Below, one piece after another: positions 10,332 through 22,107 of a stretch of DNA of 64,000 nucleotides. How positions within the stretch are numbered: the stretch's first letter is position 1; each line of letters opens with the position of its first letter. The translations under genes were made by a program, and so were the position numbers. The stretch is from Henckelia pumila (taxonomy: Eukaryota > Streptophyta > Magnoliopsida > Lamiales > Gesneriaceae). The stretch lies in contig NC_133122.1 in the NCBI RefSeq assembly GCF_033568475.1, forward strand, positions 14,636,763 through 14,700,762, written 5' to 3'. Below the pieces are notes generated by a model. The model saw only the letters and a program-made list of their open reading frames with translations. It did not search any database and was not told where the DNA came from.

Positions 10332-12296
10332 GTAATGTTGTATTTATAAATCTGTGAATGTTTATGTGGTATTACTATCTATCCATTACTATTATTATTT
10401 TTTATTTTCATAAATAAGTCGTTCATAAAAAAAATCATTATCGTATTAATTAACATCTAACCATTAGTATTATTATTATTTATTGTTGTCGAGTACTTAA
10501 TTTATATAATTATTCTCAAAGTTATTATTATTATAATTAAGTTGGACAAAAATGCTCGAAATCACCAAAATTAATTATTAGGGGTGACAAAAGTTATTAT
10601 TAAATTAATAATTTAATTAATGCATATTCATAATTATGTAACTAGAACAAATATTGTTAATGGATATATATTTTTTAAATCAAATTCATGAATTATCAAT
10701 TATATTCTAAAAAATATATTTGTTGTTAATGTTTGTTCTTGCACTGAACGACGTGAATAATTTATAAAATGATGAAATGATCATTATTAAAATAAAAGAT
10801 AATTAAACAAGTTTATTTAATTTTGATTAATCTTAAATAGGTGTACTCAATTTTTTAATTAGACTTATTTGTGTTTGTCCATATAACTGAGGGGTCTTCA
10901 CCGGTTCCATATATATTTTAAATAAAATTCAAGAATTATCAATTATATTTTAACAAATATAATTGTTGTTATTGTTTGTTTTTGCACTCAACGACGTGAA
11001 TATTTAAAATAAATATATTATTAAATATGTTTATTGTTGGATATAAAATAAATTAATAATTCATGTGCAAAAAAAAATTATTAATATCTTATAATTATGT
11101 CGATTATTAATTTTAAGTACATATATTATTAAATATGTTATTATAGATATTATAAGGATATTATAATAACATATTTTGTTGTTTCAAAAAAATAATACTA
11201 ATAATAATTTTTTAATACATAAATACAAACAGAGATGCATATACGTGTCTAATGGCCCTAATCTCTATCATTCCCACGACCTTCTCTATCCTTTCCAATC
11301 CATTCACGCGTCGTTCCCCTCCTTTAACCTAGCAGCTCCCATGGATTCGCCGTCCTAATCCAGCGGAAAGCAACTTGGCAGCCTCCAAAGATCCGCCTCA
11401 GTTAATTCCTCATCGTCATCTTTGATTCTCGGCCAGGTGCATTCCCGATCTTCTTTTTTCTTACTTCTTCAAAAATTTCCCGTTAATTCAAATCGCCGAA
11501 ATTTTTCGGCTAGTGATCAATCTTCAAATACGAGCATAGTTTTGGAATTTTGGTGGAATATATCTATGTAATGTGATACCCATTTTGCAAGGTTTCCTCT
11601 AAACCGGTTCGAACCAGTTTTTGGCAGCCCAGCGTATCGCCGCCCTTTCGCCGGCTCCGACAGCTTTCGATTCTATGGGAAGGTTTTTATGTCGTTTGGA
11701 AAATTTTTCCAAGCTTTTGAGGTATAATTTCAAACTTAGGGTTTCGAAAATTAAGACATTTCGTGTAAATTTAATTCCAATGATTCACATTTGATTTACT
11801 CATGGTTGTAGGAACTATATTGAAGCAGATTAAAGCTGGTATCGGTTAGTTTTCAAAAATTATTTGAAAATTTGAAATTCCAGATTTTATTAAGTTGGGT
11901 TGTTCGACTTTGATGGGTGTTTAAAGCTATTTTCTGAAATTTTATATATGTGCCACTCGATGTGTTTTTGTATTACTTTGATGGGTGTTTAAAGCTATTT
12001 TAAAGCTATTTTCTGAAATATTACTTAATAATATTCATATTTGTGCCACTCGATATGTTTTTGTATTACTTTGATGGGTGTTTAAAGCTATTTTAAAGCT
12101 ATTTTCTGAAATATTACTTATATAATATTCATATTTGTGCCACTCGATGTGTTTTTGTATTTCACTACTATATTTTTAAAGGTACAACGTTTGTTTTCAC
12201 TACTGTATTTCATAGTTAGTATGTTTTTGTGAACCATCCAATATCTTATTGTTACAAGTAATATTTGGCCTCTTTGTAGATATTATATATTAACAC
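10332..12296 (+). other. CACTA inter-gene region with leader of the second gene
   Basis: 10332-11170 is very AT-rich and holds an imperfect ~100-bp direct repeat (about 10660-10760 and 10905-11005, both ending in ...CACTSAACGACGTGAAT). 11230-11830 is GC-richer and looks like noncoding leader exons of the downstream gene: a possible donor at GGCCAG|GTGCAT (~11436), an exon-like block 11593-11680, and further donor-like sites. A tandem repeat follows at 11907-12161. No protein frame of note. Confidence 0.45.
11907..12161 (+). repeat. Tandem repeat, ~93-bp unit, nearly 3 copies
   Basis: Units begin at 11907, 11975 and 12068 with ACTTTGATGGGTGTTTAAAG and end in GCCACTCGATRTGTTTTTGTATT. The first copy is shorter (68 bp) and lacks the doubled TTTTAAAGCTA part. 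It sits in the leader of the second CACTA gene. Confidence 0.85.
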
Positions 12297-14039
12297 ATGG
12301 CGAAACCATTTTCCGAGGACGAGAGTGACCAAGATCCACGAGAGTTCATATGGTTGGAATATGATAAGTAAGTTTCAAATGTTTATCATGTAATCATCAG
12401 TGCATAATAAATATGATTGATATCAAATGTATGTTTATATTTTATATTTCTCGTTTAAGGTTTGCCCCAGAAAATCATAAAGTCTCTTCGTACATAACTT
12501 CTTTATTCTACACACAAACTTGCGAGGAAGGATACTCTTGGAAGTTCGTGACAGAGGACCAACGACAATGGTATTGGGATGAGTTCGTGGTAAGAATATA
12601 TTCATAGTAATTGACAATAACATGCCTTGTTAATATTTTACACATTCAACTACTGAATAATTTTTTAAATTATTGATCAGAAGAGGTACAGATGGGTATT
12701 AGCCATTGACTTAGATATCAAGAGGGTTTGGTACATCAACACTAAAGAACTGTACCGTCAGACTATCCACCGATGGCGTTCGCAGGGGAAACATCCTGAA
12801 ACAATCACTGAAGAGACGTGGTCCAAGTGGACAGCGGTGTGGGCTTCTCAAGATTGGCTGGACACGGCCAAAATATACAAGGCAAACAAGCACTCCGAGC
12901 CTGCAGGTCCTGGGACAGGCCAAACGAAGCATACTGGTGGATCCAAGTCTTATGCAATGCATGTTGTCGACATGGTATTTCTCTTTTGCAGTAATAAATA
13001 TGCTTTGATACTTATACTTTGTATTTTTTTTATTTCATTTCGCTACAGATTATTACTTCAATACATTTGTAAACTAATGTTTTTTAATAATATATATACT
13101 TATTAGAAGAAAATCAAAGAGAATCTACTATTACATGTATCACGTATGGAAACTTCAAGAGCAAATCTGGTAATATTTTCAGAAAATAATTAACTTTGTT
13201 TTATTATGTAATAGTCAATAGACATTGCAATTTTATTTGATCTGGAATTGTAATGACATACGATATAATGTATTGTTATAGCGTAAGAAGAACAAGCACG
13301 AGCCGAATGCGTGGGAGGTATTTTTGCAAATGCATAGGACGTCGGACGGGAAATTTGTGGATGAGCGTTCTAAAAATCTTAATGTATGCGTCATGACTTT
13401 ATAATTGAATAAATATTTTGTAGGAACTTATATAATTTTAAATAACTAACATATTTTGTTTATTTTGTACAGGAAAAAATGGAAGCGTACATGTTGGAGG
13501 CCATGACTCCATTGGAGGATGGGACTATACATCCCGAGCCTACAAACAACGACATTAATGAACATTTTAAGCTCATCTGCGGTGGACGGAAAAATGGTAG
13601 GATGTATGGCTTGTCGACCTTGGCAAATACGATGTATCCAGCGGTCATGGCTCCACGTCAAAGAGGCTTTGCTGGCGGAGGAGAAAATTTCGAAGCTTTT
13701 CATGACGAGGCACGAGCTGCAACGCAAAGGGCCAATGAGGCAGACCAGAGGGCCCTCGAAGCAACCAGGGAGTGCGAGGCAATACCCCTCAGGGTCGAGG
13801 AGCATCACATGGTGGTCGTGGAACCCCAACACATACACGCAGGTCATCGCAAGGGAGCAGAGATGGGAGTCGAGGTTCACCAGCACTTAGGGGCTCACCA
13901 GCAAGCAGAGGGACACCAACGGAGAGGGGTTCCATTCATCGATTATCATCACAAAGACGTACTTCATCTTTCCAGTTGGACGCAAACCTTGCTACAAACA
14001 ATGATGAGTACGATGACGATGAGACTCAACCATGAGTAG
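12297..14039 (+). CDS. CACTA second gene, Transposase_24 / TNPA-like protein (6 exons, ~408 aa)
   Basis: Exons by eye: 12297-12367, 12460-12589, 12681-12974, 13107-13169, 13282-13383, 13473-14039; all introns are GT-AG and phases agree. The protein begins MAKPFSEDESDQDP. It has a YSWKFVTEDQRQWYWDEF segment followed by a WRSQGKHP...WASQDWLDTAKIYKANKHSEP stretch and the diagnostic TGGSKSYAMHV and ...EVFLQMHR...GKFVDERSKN motifs of the plant Ptta/En/Spm (PF03004) family. The tail from ~residue 265 is rich in A, R, E and H and predicted helical. Family knowledge: such proteins bind the subterminal repeats and act with TNP2 in excision. Another frame of the last exon (ending TGA 14033-14035) encodes an RGS-rich, acidic-ended tail that looks equally natural, so the true C-terminus is uncertain. 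Confidence 0.8.
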
Positions 14040-14192
14040 GTAAGTCATTTCGTGTCTTATTTTCACATAAATTGTCAAACATTGAATATTTTTCTTGGGT
14101 ACTTTATCTCTCAGGTTGACTGTTGGGTACCTATCGCTTGGATTGTTGAAGTTCAAACATCGTATTTGTGTCGTAGTATATTCGTGAGCCAT

Positions 14193-14457
14193 CGACGGAT
14201 TTGTGATATTATCGGTGTACATCGTATTTTGCGTCGTAGTATATTCATGAGTCGTCGACGAATTTGTTATATTATCAGTGTTTGTTTGATATTTGAATGT
14301 ATTTTCCTCGGAATAGTTGGTTTGTCGACGGATTTGTGATATTATCGGTGTACATTGTATTTTGCGTCGTAGTATATCGTGAGTCGTCGACGAATGTGTT
14401 ATATTACCAGTGTTTGTTTGATATTTGAATGTATTTGCCTCGGAATAGTTGGTTTGT
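14193..14457 (+). repeat. Tandem duplication, ~133-bp unit, 2 copies
   Basis: Two copies begin CGACGGATTTGTGATATTAT (14193 and 14326) and end GGAATAGTTGGTTTGT. They lie in the 3' UTR of the second CACTA gene, before the 3' subterminal array. Confidence 0.85.
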
Positions 14458-14596
14458 AAACTAAATCTGTATGACGAAATTGGTTTTTATGTAAATTATC
14501 CATCTAGTTAATTTTGCGGTTGTATTGTGTATACGGTTCATCTTATTTTGTTCTATTGCAAACTTTAGTTTTTTAATCACGTATTTTTTTAGGAAA

Positions 14597-15125
14597 TGTG
14601 GCTAGTTACCATGATTATTTAAAAACCTGTGGCTAAACTAGCCACGTTTTTTTAAAAACCGTGGCTATTTTAACCACGTTTATTTAAAAAATCGTGGCTA
14701 ATTTAACCACGGTTTACTAAAAAACCGTGGCTAATTAACCACGTTTTTTTATAGAAAACGTGGTTAACCTTAACCACGTTTTATAAAAAACGTGGTTAAG
14801 CTTAACAACGTTTTTTTAAAAACCGTGGCTAAATTAGCCACGGTTTTTAAAATGCGTGGTAAACTTAACCACGGTTTTTATGAAAAACGTGGGTAAATTT
14901 AACCACGGTTTTTTACAAAAACGTGGTTAAAGTTAACCACGATTTGTAATAAACCGTGGTTAACTTAGCCACAGTTTTTAAAAAAACCGTGGTTAAAAGT
15001 TAACCACGGTTTTTAACCGTGGATGATCTTAACCACGGCGCATTTAGACACGGTTTGAAAAAGCGTGGCTAAAACCGTGGATAATTTTTTTAGCCACGGT
15101 TTTAACCACGGTTTTTCCCGTGGCA
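14597..15125. repeat. CACTA 3' subterminal repeat array
   Basis: Counterpart of the 5' array: roughly twenty alternating CCACG and CGTGG units with T/A-rich spacers, ending in a longer compound palindrome (AGCCACGGTTTTAACCACGG...CCGTGG) ~20 bp from the terminus. Confidence 0.85.
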
Positions 15126-15151
15126 AAAACGAAAAATTTTTTGTAGTGTTC

Positions 15152-16746
15152 TATCAATATAATATTTTGGTGGATGCTGATATTAGTTCTATCAATATCT
15201 AATTTTTGGTGGCTGGTTACACTTGGTGGATGTATGAGTTAGAATTGTTGATTTTGGAGTAGTTGTATATGAGGTCTCTATTAAAATTTTGTGTAGTTCC
15301 AGTGGTTGGATTTATATGAAATTTGAGCTTCGTAAGCTACTTTTATATTTGTGTGTACTTGGTATAAGTTTTCTTTGGTTCCTAGATCCACATGGAATGG
15401 TAAGGATTTGTCTCGGATGTGTGAAAATCTCAGATTTGTTTTTTGGGAGAGTCTAATGAGTTTAAGCTGGGAACATGTGAATTCCACGAAAATCCACAAC
15501 CTTGCATCTGTCATAATTACCCTCAACCAAAGTAAGTTAAACAGTAAACACCATAGAAAATATATTGCAAATTTATTATATTTAGTACTTAAATTCAAAA
15601 TTCAATTAACTTCTTCAAGAATCACGTGTATATTTGAGTAAAAATTGTGATTTTAGTTATATAAGTTGACATGTTTTGGATTTTGGCCTGTAAATTGTCA
15701 AAGTTTACTTTTCTAAATTATTTAAACACTTCCAAAGAATAAAATATACAAACTTTTCACACACCTATATATGGATGATACATACGTAGGGGTTGGTAGA
15801 AGGATTAACAAAATAATAAAGAACAGAACACCCTCTATGACCAAATACATAATCGAGATTCCTTTTAAAAGAGAAAAAAAATAGAAAATATAACCACATA
15901 CATATTTGAGATTCTAAAAAAATAAAATACATAATCGGAACAGAAAATACAGCAACATTCATATTTGAGATTCTGAAAAAAAAAATATCATACATATTTT
16001 AAAGGGATTCATAAAAAAAAAATAATACAGCAATATAAAGTATCTTGAAATTCTTCATATATTACTCTAGCTTAACAAAGTATATTCCACATAATATAGT
16101 AGAAAAAATAGGACCAATAATATCTTTCAATCTCTTTAACAATAATAAAATTAACTTCTTCAAAAGTATAAAATCTTATATTGACATAGGATATTTAATC
16201 ATCAACCACTAATTTCAAGTTGTTGCTTTATATCTTTCATTATCTCTTCAACTCTCGTCGCATGTTTGTCGTTCTCGTTTGCTAAATTTGATAACGCATC
16301 TTTCAACTTAAGTTGAAACTTGTTTCTTCATATAAGCATCAAAGGCCTTTTTTGCATCGTTCCTGCCATAGAATGACCTGTGGGAAGTGCCACTAATTAT
16401 TCACTTGCTCTTGTGTCTCTTCACAAGTTGATCAAGTTGATCTATATATACCATGTTTACGCCCAATGAAAACAACATATGTTTTTCCCTATATTAAATA
16501 AAAATTTACAAGCAATGCTAATTATTTCGTATATACAAAATAATAAAAACAATAGCTTACACCAAACAAAACAAAAACTCACCATTAATTAAGAGAATAT
16601 AGATGCGTCCAAGTAGTTTAAAAAAACACAGAAAGTTACTATCCGACCTCAACAACTTTGCAAGCACAACAAAACAAGACACTACAATGTCAAAAATAAA
16701 ATTCAATGCATCATATTCACTTCCTATAAGAGATATTTTCTTAACA
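15152..16746. other. Right interior of the MULE
   Basis: AT-rich continuation of the MULE after the CACTA. No intact gene. Contains several GAGATTCT / ACATACATATTT-type short repeats (15890-16000) and the minus-strand exon remnant at 16202-16450. Confidence 0.6.
16202..16450 (-). pseudogene. Coiled-coil exon remnant inside the MULE
   Basis: On the minus strand the segment reads as fragments of one protein tail: GTSHRSFYGRNDAKKAFDAY, then after a frame break DALSNLANENDKHATRVEEI...QQLEISG and a stop near 16202. Codon-like composition contrasts with its surroundings. It lies downstream of the right TIR's donor in the same orientation, mirroring the left-side exon. Source protein not recognised; capture by the MULE or decay of a MULE gene are both possible. 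Confidence 0.35.
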
Positions 16747-17078
16747 TTTACGGGAAAAATAATGCAAGGAGAAAAGAAGAAACCTTGGGAGGGGATCGGC
16801 CGGTAGGTGGTGGTCCGGCGGTGGACCTCGGTGGTAGCAGGGAAGAAGAAGAAGAGTTGGGGAGAAAAAATTAGGGCGGACTGAGTTTGAAAATTAGGGA
16901 GAAAGATATCGATATGAAGATGCGTACAAATTTACCCGTCTATTTTAACTCTTCAATTGACGGAAAACTGAATTGGGAAAAAAATCTAAAAGTTTGGGAC
17001 TAAATCGGACCATTAAATTCATTTGGGACTAAACCGAAAATGACCCAAAAGATTTGGGACTAAACCGGGATTTTTTCC
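16747..17078 (-). repeat. MULE right terminal inverted repeat
   Basis: Inverted copy of 4134-4459, ending GGGATTTTTTCC, followed by the TSD copy GAAGTTGTG (17079-17087). It also retains the splice-donor motif of the left TIR (minus strand, CTCCCAAG|GTTTCT near 16784). Confidence 0.9.
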
Positions 17079-17087
17079 GAAGTTGTG

Positions 17088-18048
17088 TATTAACTCCGGT
17101 TCGGCCCAATTTGAGTACATTAACAAAAGTCTGGCAATCATGTGTTTGGCCCAATCACAAAGACCCCAAAACTTGGCTAATCAACCAATGGCGACAAGCC
17201 GACAACCATGCTTTTGAGTAGAAAAACAAAATAAATTTATTGTTTTCAAAGGGTACTTTTCTATATTTATGTTGATATCTTTTTTTTTAAAAGGAAATTT
17301 CATTGATCGTGGAAAGAATGACAAACATATATCTAAATGTCCAAGCAAACAGTGCGAAATCTCGAATAAAATAGAAAGACTAAACATATAAACGAGTAGT
17401 TTGAATAAGAAAAGGAGCTGTTATATTTCAATTGATATCTTGATAGTTTACAAATAATAATTTTTTAACTATATATTTTGAAAAGGTTTTAATATCAGGA
17501 CTAGAAATATAAATTTTCGCGCTTATAAAAGTTTTCATTGTCGAATTCGACTAGCTTAAAAATCAAAATCATTAATGTTGTGAAAAAAATCGACAATCAT
17601 TTTTTTTGGAGACACCAAACAGGAAAACACAAACAAGATTTTATTTTATTTTTTTTAACAAAAATCTATTTTTTATGCATCTCAATCCAAAATCTCATAA
17701 AAAGAAATGGTTGATGATGCATTTCAATTAGGATGATATTCTATTTAGATATGCTCAAATGACTCGTTGAAAATATAATTTTATGGATGTATTATAGTAT
17801 GATCCCATGAGTCCATGTGACCCATCTGTTGTGTAATATTCAGTACAAATTCAATACAGTATTTATGGAACATAGCTTGTATTATAAAACATCACTCGAA
17901 CAAATTAAGGTATGTCGATGTAGTGTGATCCGACAATAAAACTCTATTCAAATTTCAAGGATAGCTAGCGTGACAACATGGTTTCCACTTTCCACCAGAG
18001 AGTGGAAACACTGTTGATTAATAATTTATTCAAACAGCAATAAAATAT
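17088..18048. other. AT-rich spacer between MULE and Copia element
   Basis: No gene, RNA or recognisable repeat seen. Confidence 0.6.
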
Positions 18049-18053
18049 AATAC

Positions 18054-18333
18054 TGTTGTGAAAAAATAAAAATTTACGGTAAAAAGTAAATACTTCAAAA
18101 CTCAAAATATATCAAATTCTACACTTTATAATATTTTTTTCTCAACTCAATTGTATTTTTCATCACAAATGAAGACCTATTTATAGATCCATATTTGAGA
18201 TTAGTCCAAAAATTAATACATCATCATCTACATCATCACACACTAATTTTTTACATTTTACAACTCAATATTCAACATTCAACATTCAATATTCAATATT
18301 CAACATAATAATAATAATAATATATTTTTAACA
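18054..18333 (-). repeat. Copia-1 3' LTR
   Basis: Direct repeat of 23620-23895. Contains ATTTATAGAT (TATA-like, CTATAAATAG on the minus strand) and short ATTCAACATTCAAT repeats near its end. Confidence 0.93.
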
Positions 18334-18497
18334 CTCCCCCTTGTGATGGTGATCATGATATGATGATTTTCTTCATTATGTTTTTATACTGCCTCGTTAA
18401 AAACCTTACTAGGAAAAACCCAGTGGGATAAAAACCATAGTAAGGAAAAAAGAGTGCAGCCACATAAACTCCCCCTCATGTTAACATGAGTGATTCT

Positions 18498-19940
18498 TCA
18501 CATATTCCGTAGATTGCGCATCCCAATGTTGTATATATGCTTTCTGAATATCGTCATGGGAAGTGCTTTTATGAAGAGATCTAATGAGTTCTCACTTGAT
18601 TGAATGTAACAGATATCAATATATTTATTCTTCTCAAGCTCTTGAGTGTAGGCAAAAAATTTTGGGGGGATATGTTTGGTTCTGTCACTTTTGATGTATC
18701 CTTCTTTCATTTGAGCAATACATGCAGCATTATCTTCATATAGTGTCACATGCTTCTTGTCTACTGTCAATCCACACGATATTTGAATATGTTTGGTCAT
18801 TGACTTTAACCATACACATTCACGACTTGCTTCATGTAATGCAATAATCTTGGCGTGATTTGATGAAGTTGTTACGAGTGTTTGTTTCTGTGAACGCCAA
18901 GAAATTGCGGTGCCTCTACGAGTAAATACATATCCGGTTTGGGAACGTGTCTTATGTGGATCAGATAAATACCCAGCATCAGCATAACCAATGATACTTT
19001 GATTGGTGTCTTTTGAGTACAAAAGTCCCAAATCTATCGTTCCTCGTAGATAACGGAATATATGTTTAATTCCGTTCCAGTGCCTCTTTGTTGGATATGA
19101 ACTGAATCTTGCCAATAAATTTACAGCAAAAGATATATCAGGTCTAGTGCAATTTGCAAGATATATAAGGGCACCAATGACACTTAGATATGGTACTTCT
19201 GGACCAAGAATAACTTCATCATCCTCACATAGACGGAATGGATCCTTTTCTATGTTTAATGATCTTACAACCATTGGAGTACTTAATGGATTTGATTTAT
19301 CCATATTAAAACGTTTAATGATCTTTTCTGTATAATTTGCCTGATGAACAAAAATTCCACATTCTTTTTGTTCGATTTGCAAACCCAGACAGTACTTGGT
19401 TTTTCCAAGATCCTTCATTTCAAATTCTTCCTTCAAGTACATCATAACTTCTTGAATTTCTTTATTCGTTCCAATGATGTTTAAATAATCAACATATACA
19501 GCAATTATTACACATCCGGATGTTGTTTTCTTGATGAAAACACAAGGGCATATTGGATCATTTACATATCTCTTTTTCATCAAGTGATCACTTAGCCGAT
19601 TATACCACATTCGGCCGGATTGCTTCAACCCATATAATGATCTTTGCAATTTTACAAAATAAAATTATCTGGATTTTGAACTTTGTGCTTCATGCATCTT
19701 AAATCCTTCAGGGATTTTCATATATATATCACTATCAAGTGATCCATATAAGTAAGCCGTAACAACATCCATCAGACACATTTCCAAATTTTCAGAGACT
19801 GCCAAACTAATCAAATATCGAAACGTAATTGCATCCATAACAGGAGAATACGTTTCTTCATAATCAATTCCAGGTCTTTGAGAAAAACCTTGTGCAACAA
19901 GTCTAGCTTTATATCTGACTATTTTATTTTTCTCATTTCG
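18498..19940 (-). pseudogene. Copia-1 reverse transcriptase and RNase H remnant
   Basis: Minus-strand reading through 19940-19650 gives RT N-terminal motifs (YKARLVAQGFSQ, TYSPV, MDVVTAYLYGSLD) with a stop right after the WIFI motif and another near 19660. The main open part 19649-18498 has QRSLYGLKQSGRMWYNRL, the RT active-site region as YVDY (the family has YVDD), and RNase H motifs such as GYADAGY, TRSQTGYVF and LYEDNAACIAQ. The changed catalytic residue and stops make it non-functional. Confidence 0.92.
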
Positions 19941-19943
19941 CTT

Positions 19944-21269
19944 TCAAATAAAAATCCATTTGTATCCAACAGGTTTTACACCTTCAGGTGTGAGGACTAT
20001 AGGTCCAAAAACATTGCGTTTATTTAGCGAATCCAATTCAACCTGGATGGCATCTTTCCATTTTGCCCAATCATGACGAGTTTTACATTCACCAAAGGAT
20101 TTTGGTTCATGATCCTTGTTTTCATTTATGATGTCACATGCCACATTATAAGAAAATATCTCATCAATATCTTCTATATCTTTTCGGTTCCATATTTTTC
20201 CAGTATTAATATAATTGATAGAGGTTTCACGATTCTCGTCAGTTTGTGGTTCTGACAGAACATTTTCATCATCTGGTGTTTCTTCTGAAACACCATTTTC
20301 TATTTTATGATCATCGTGTTTCTCTATGCCTTTTCTTTTCCGAGGATTTTTATCCTTGGAACCGACTGGTCTTCCACGCTTCAAGCGTTTTATGACATCA
20401 TGAGTGTCTTCAATTTGTTTCTTTGGAATTTCAATTCGAGCAGGGGCATTTACATCGTGTATATATGATTTTTTTACCCCTTTTGTGTCTGCAAATGCAT
20501 CTGGCATTTGATTTGAAATTATTTTCAAGTGTACAATTTGTTGTACATCTTTCTCATATTGTTTGGTCCTTGGATCCAAATGTAACAATGATGGTACATA
20601 CCATGTGATTTCTTTTTCGATGTGTTTCTTTTCTCCCCCTAACATTGGGAAGATTTCTTCATTAAAATGACAATCAGCAAAATGTGCTGTAAACACATCG
20701 CCTGTTTGAGGCTCAAGATATCGAATGATTGATGGGCTATCATAACCGATATAAATACCAATTTTTCTTTGAGGACCCATTTTTGATCGTTGAGGTGGTG
20801 CAATAGGCACATACACCGTACATCCAAAAATTCTCAAATGAGAAATATTTGGTTCTTTACCAAATGCAAGCTGCAATGGGGAGAATTTATGATATGCACT
20901 TGGTCTGATTCGAATTAATGCTGCAGTATGTAAAATTGCATGTCCCCATATAGAAATAGGGAGTTTTGTTCTCATAATCATTGGTCTAGCAATCAGTTGT
21001 AGACGTTTAATCAATGATTCAGCTAATCCATTCTGTGTATGAACATGAGCAACATGATGTTCAACAGTAATTCCCATTGACATACAATAGTCATTGAAAG
21101 TTTGGGAAGTAAATTCTCCAGCATTATCAAGTCTTATTTTCTTGATTGTATAATCGGGAAATTGATTCCGTAATTTTATTATTTGAGCCATTAATCTTGC
21201 AAATGCCACATTCCGAGTTGACAATAAACATACATGTGACCATCTGCTAGAAGCATCGATCAATACCAT
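19944..21269 (-). pseudogene. Copia-1 integrase remnant
   Basis: Retains the integrase core: MVLIDASSRWSHVCLLS, IRLDNAGEFTSQTFNDYC, and HTQNGLAESLIKRLQ, giving a D-D-E array, followed by the GKEPNISHLRIFGCTVYVP and GYDSPSIIRYLEP motifs. Upstream, the zinc-binding part (21270-21520) is split by stops, including one at SLKDQ*. Confidence 0.92.
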
Positions 21270-21518
21270 AATATATCGAAATCGTCCATATGGTGGATGA
21301 ATTGGCCCACAAATATCACCCTGAATGCGTTCAAGAAATATGAGTGATTTTGTTTGGATTTTAGCTGGCGATGGTCTTATAATAAGTTTTCCAAGAGAAC
21401 ATGCTTTACATTGAAACTTATTATTCTGAAAGATCTACTGGTCTTTCAACGAATGACCATGCGTATTTTCAATAATTCTTCGCATCATTATTGAACCAGG
21501 ATGTCCCAATCGATCATG

Positions 21519-21975
21519 CTAATTAGTTAATATTGAAGAAATATTAACCACCATATTTGATTCGATTGACCTTATATGTGTATAATGCAATCCAGTAGGG
21601 AGCATTGATAATTTTTCAACCACATATTTTTTTCCTGATTTATATGTGGTAAGACACATATATTTCTGATTTTCATCAGTTATCGTCTCAGTATCATACC
21701 CATGAGAATATATGTCATTAAAACTCAACAAATTTCTTTTTGATCCTGGTGAATATAAAGCATCATTTATAAAAAAAATTTGTACCATTAGGTAACAAAA
21801 AATGTGCTTTTCCACAACCTTCAATCAAGTCTACAGGACCTGATATTGTATTCACCATTGTATTTGTTGGTTTTAATTTCAAGAAATATATTTTATCTCG
21901 GAGAATGGTGTGCATTGTACCACTATCGGGTATGCAAACTTTCATGAGTTTATTTTTGCTCATAGCATTTTTCAT
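21519..21975 (-). pseudogene. Copia-1 protease and GAG-pre-integrase remnant
   Basis: Two overlapping broken frames. The upstream one has the aspartic protease motif CIPDSGTMHTIL, and the downstream one has INDALYSPGSKRNLLSFNDI, typical of the region before integrase. A frameshift near 21765-21780 (run of A) separates them. Confidence 0.88.
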
Positions 21976-22107
21976 ACTTCAAAAATGCAATAAATAAAAT
22001 CAAGGATAATATATATATGCAAAATATAGCATGTTTCATAAGAATGCATGAAAAATATAGCATGTTACATTTCAGTCCCACCAATATATTAATCAATGTT
22101 CTCGAAA

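Larger units (their letters stand above)
5317..15148 (+). mobile_element. CACTA (En/Spm) DNA transposon, 9.83 kb, nested in the MULE
   Basis: Starts CACTACAAAAAA and ends with its complement (TTTTTTGTAGTG), a 12-bp TIR of CACTA type, flanked by identical 3-bp TSDs TTC (5314-5316 and 15149-15151). Both subterminal regions are arrays of short inverted CCACG/CGTGG units. Inside, on the plus strand, are a TNP2-type transposase gene (6763-10331) and a second gene with Transposase_24-like features (12297-14039). Both splice cleanly in silico, so the element is close to complete; the one clear lesion is a stop codon just before the transposase ATG. It entered the MULE after the MULE had inserted. 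Confidence 0.95.
4134..17078. mobile_element. Mutator-like element (MULE) with ~330-bp TIRs, interrupted by a CACTA element
   Basis: The ends are GGGAAAAATCCCGG (left) and, on the complementary strand, GGAAAAAATCCCGG (right). Perfect 9-bp direct repeats GAAGTTGTG at 4125-4133 and 17079-17087 are the TSD; 9 bp is the Mutator-superfamily length. The long TIRs carry repeated GGTTTAGTCCC motifs. Without the nested CACTA (5317-15148 plus 3-bp TSD) the element is ~3.1 kb. No MURA-type transposase is visible, so it is probably non-autonomous. It holds short exon-like stretches (5027-5173 + and ~16202-16450 -) each downstream of a TIR that contains a good splice donor. That arrangement resembles a Pack-MULE, although I could not identify the source genes. 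Confidence 0.9.

Noticed and set aside
5332-15125. Regular short repeats resembling a CRISPR array
   Set aside because: Units are inverted CCACG/CGTGG pairs with no unique spacers of constant size, at both ends of a CACTA element in a plant genome; they are subterminal repeats.
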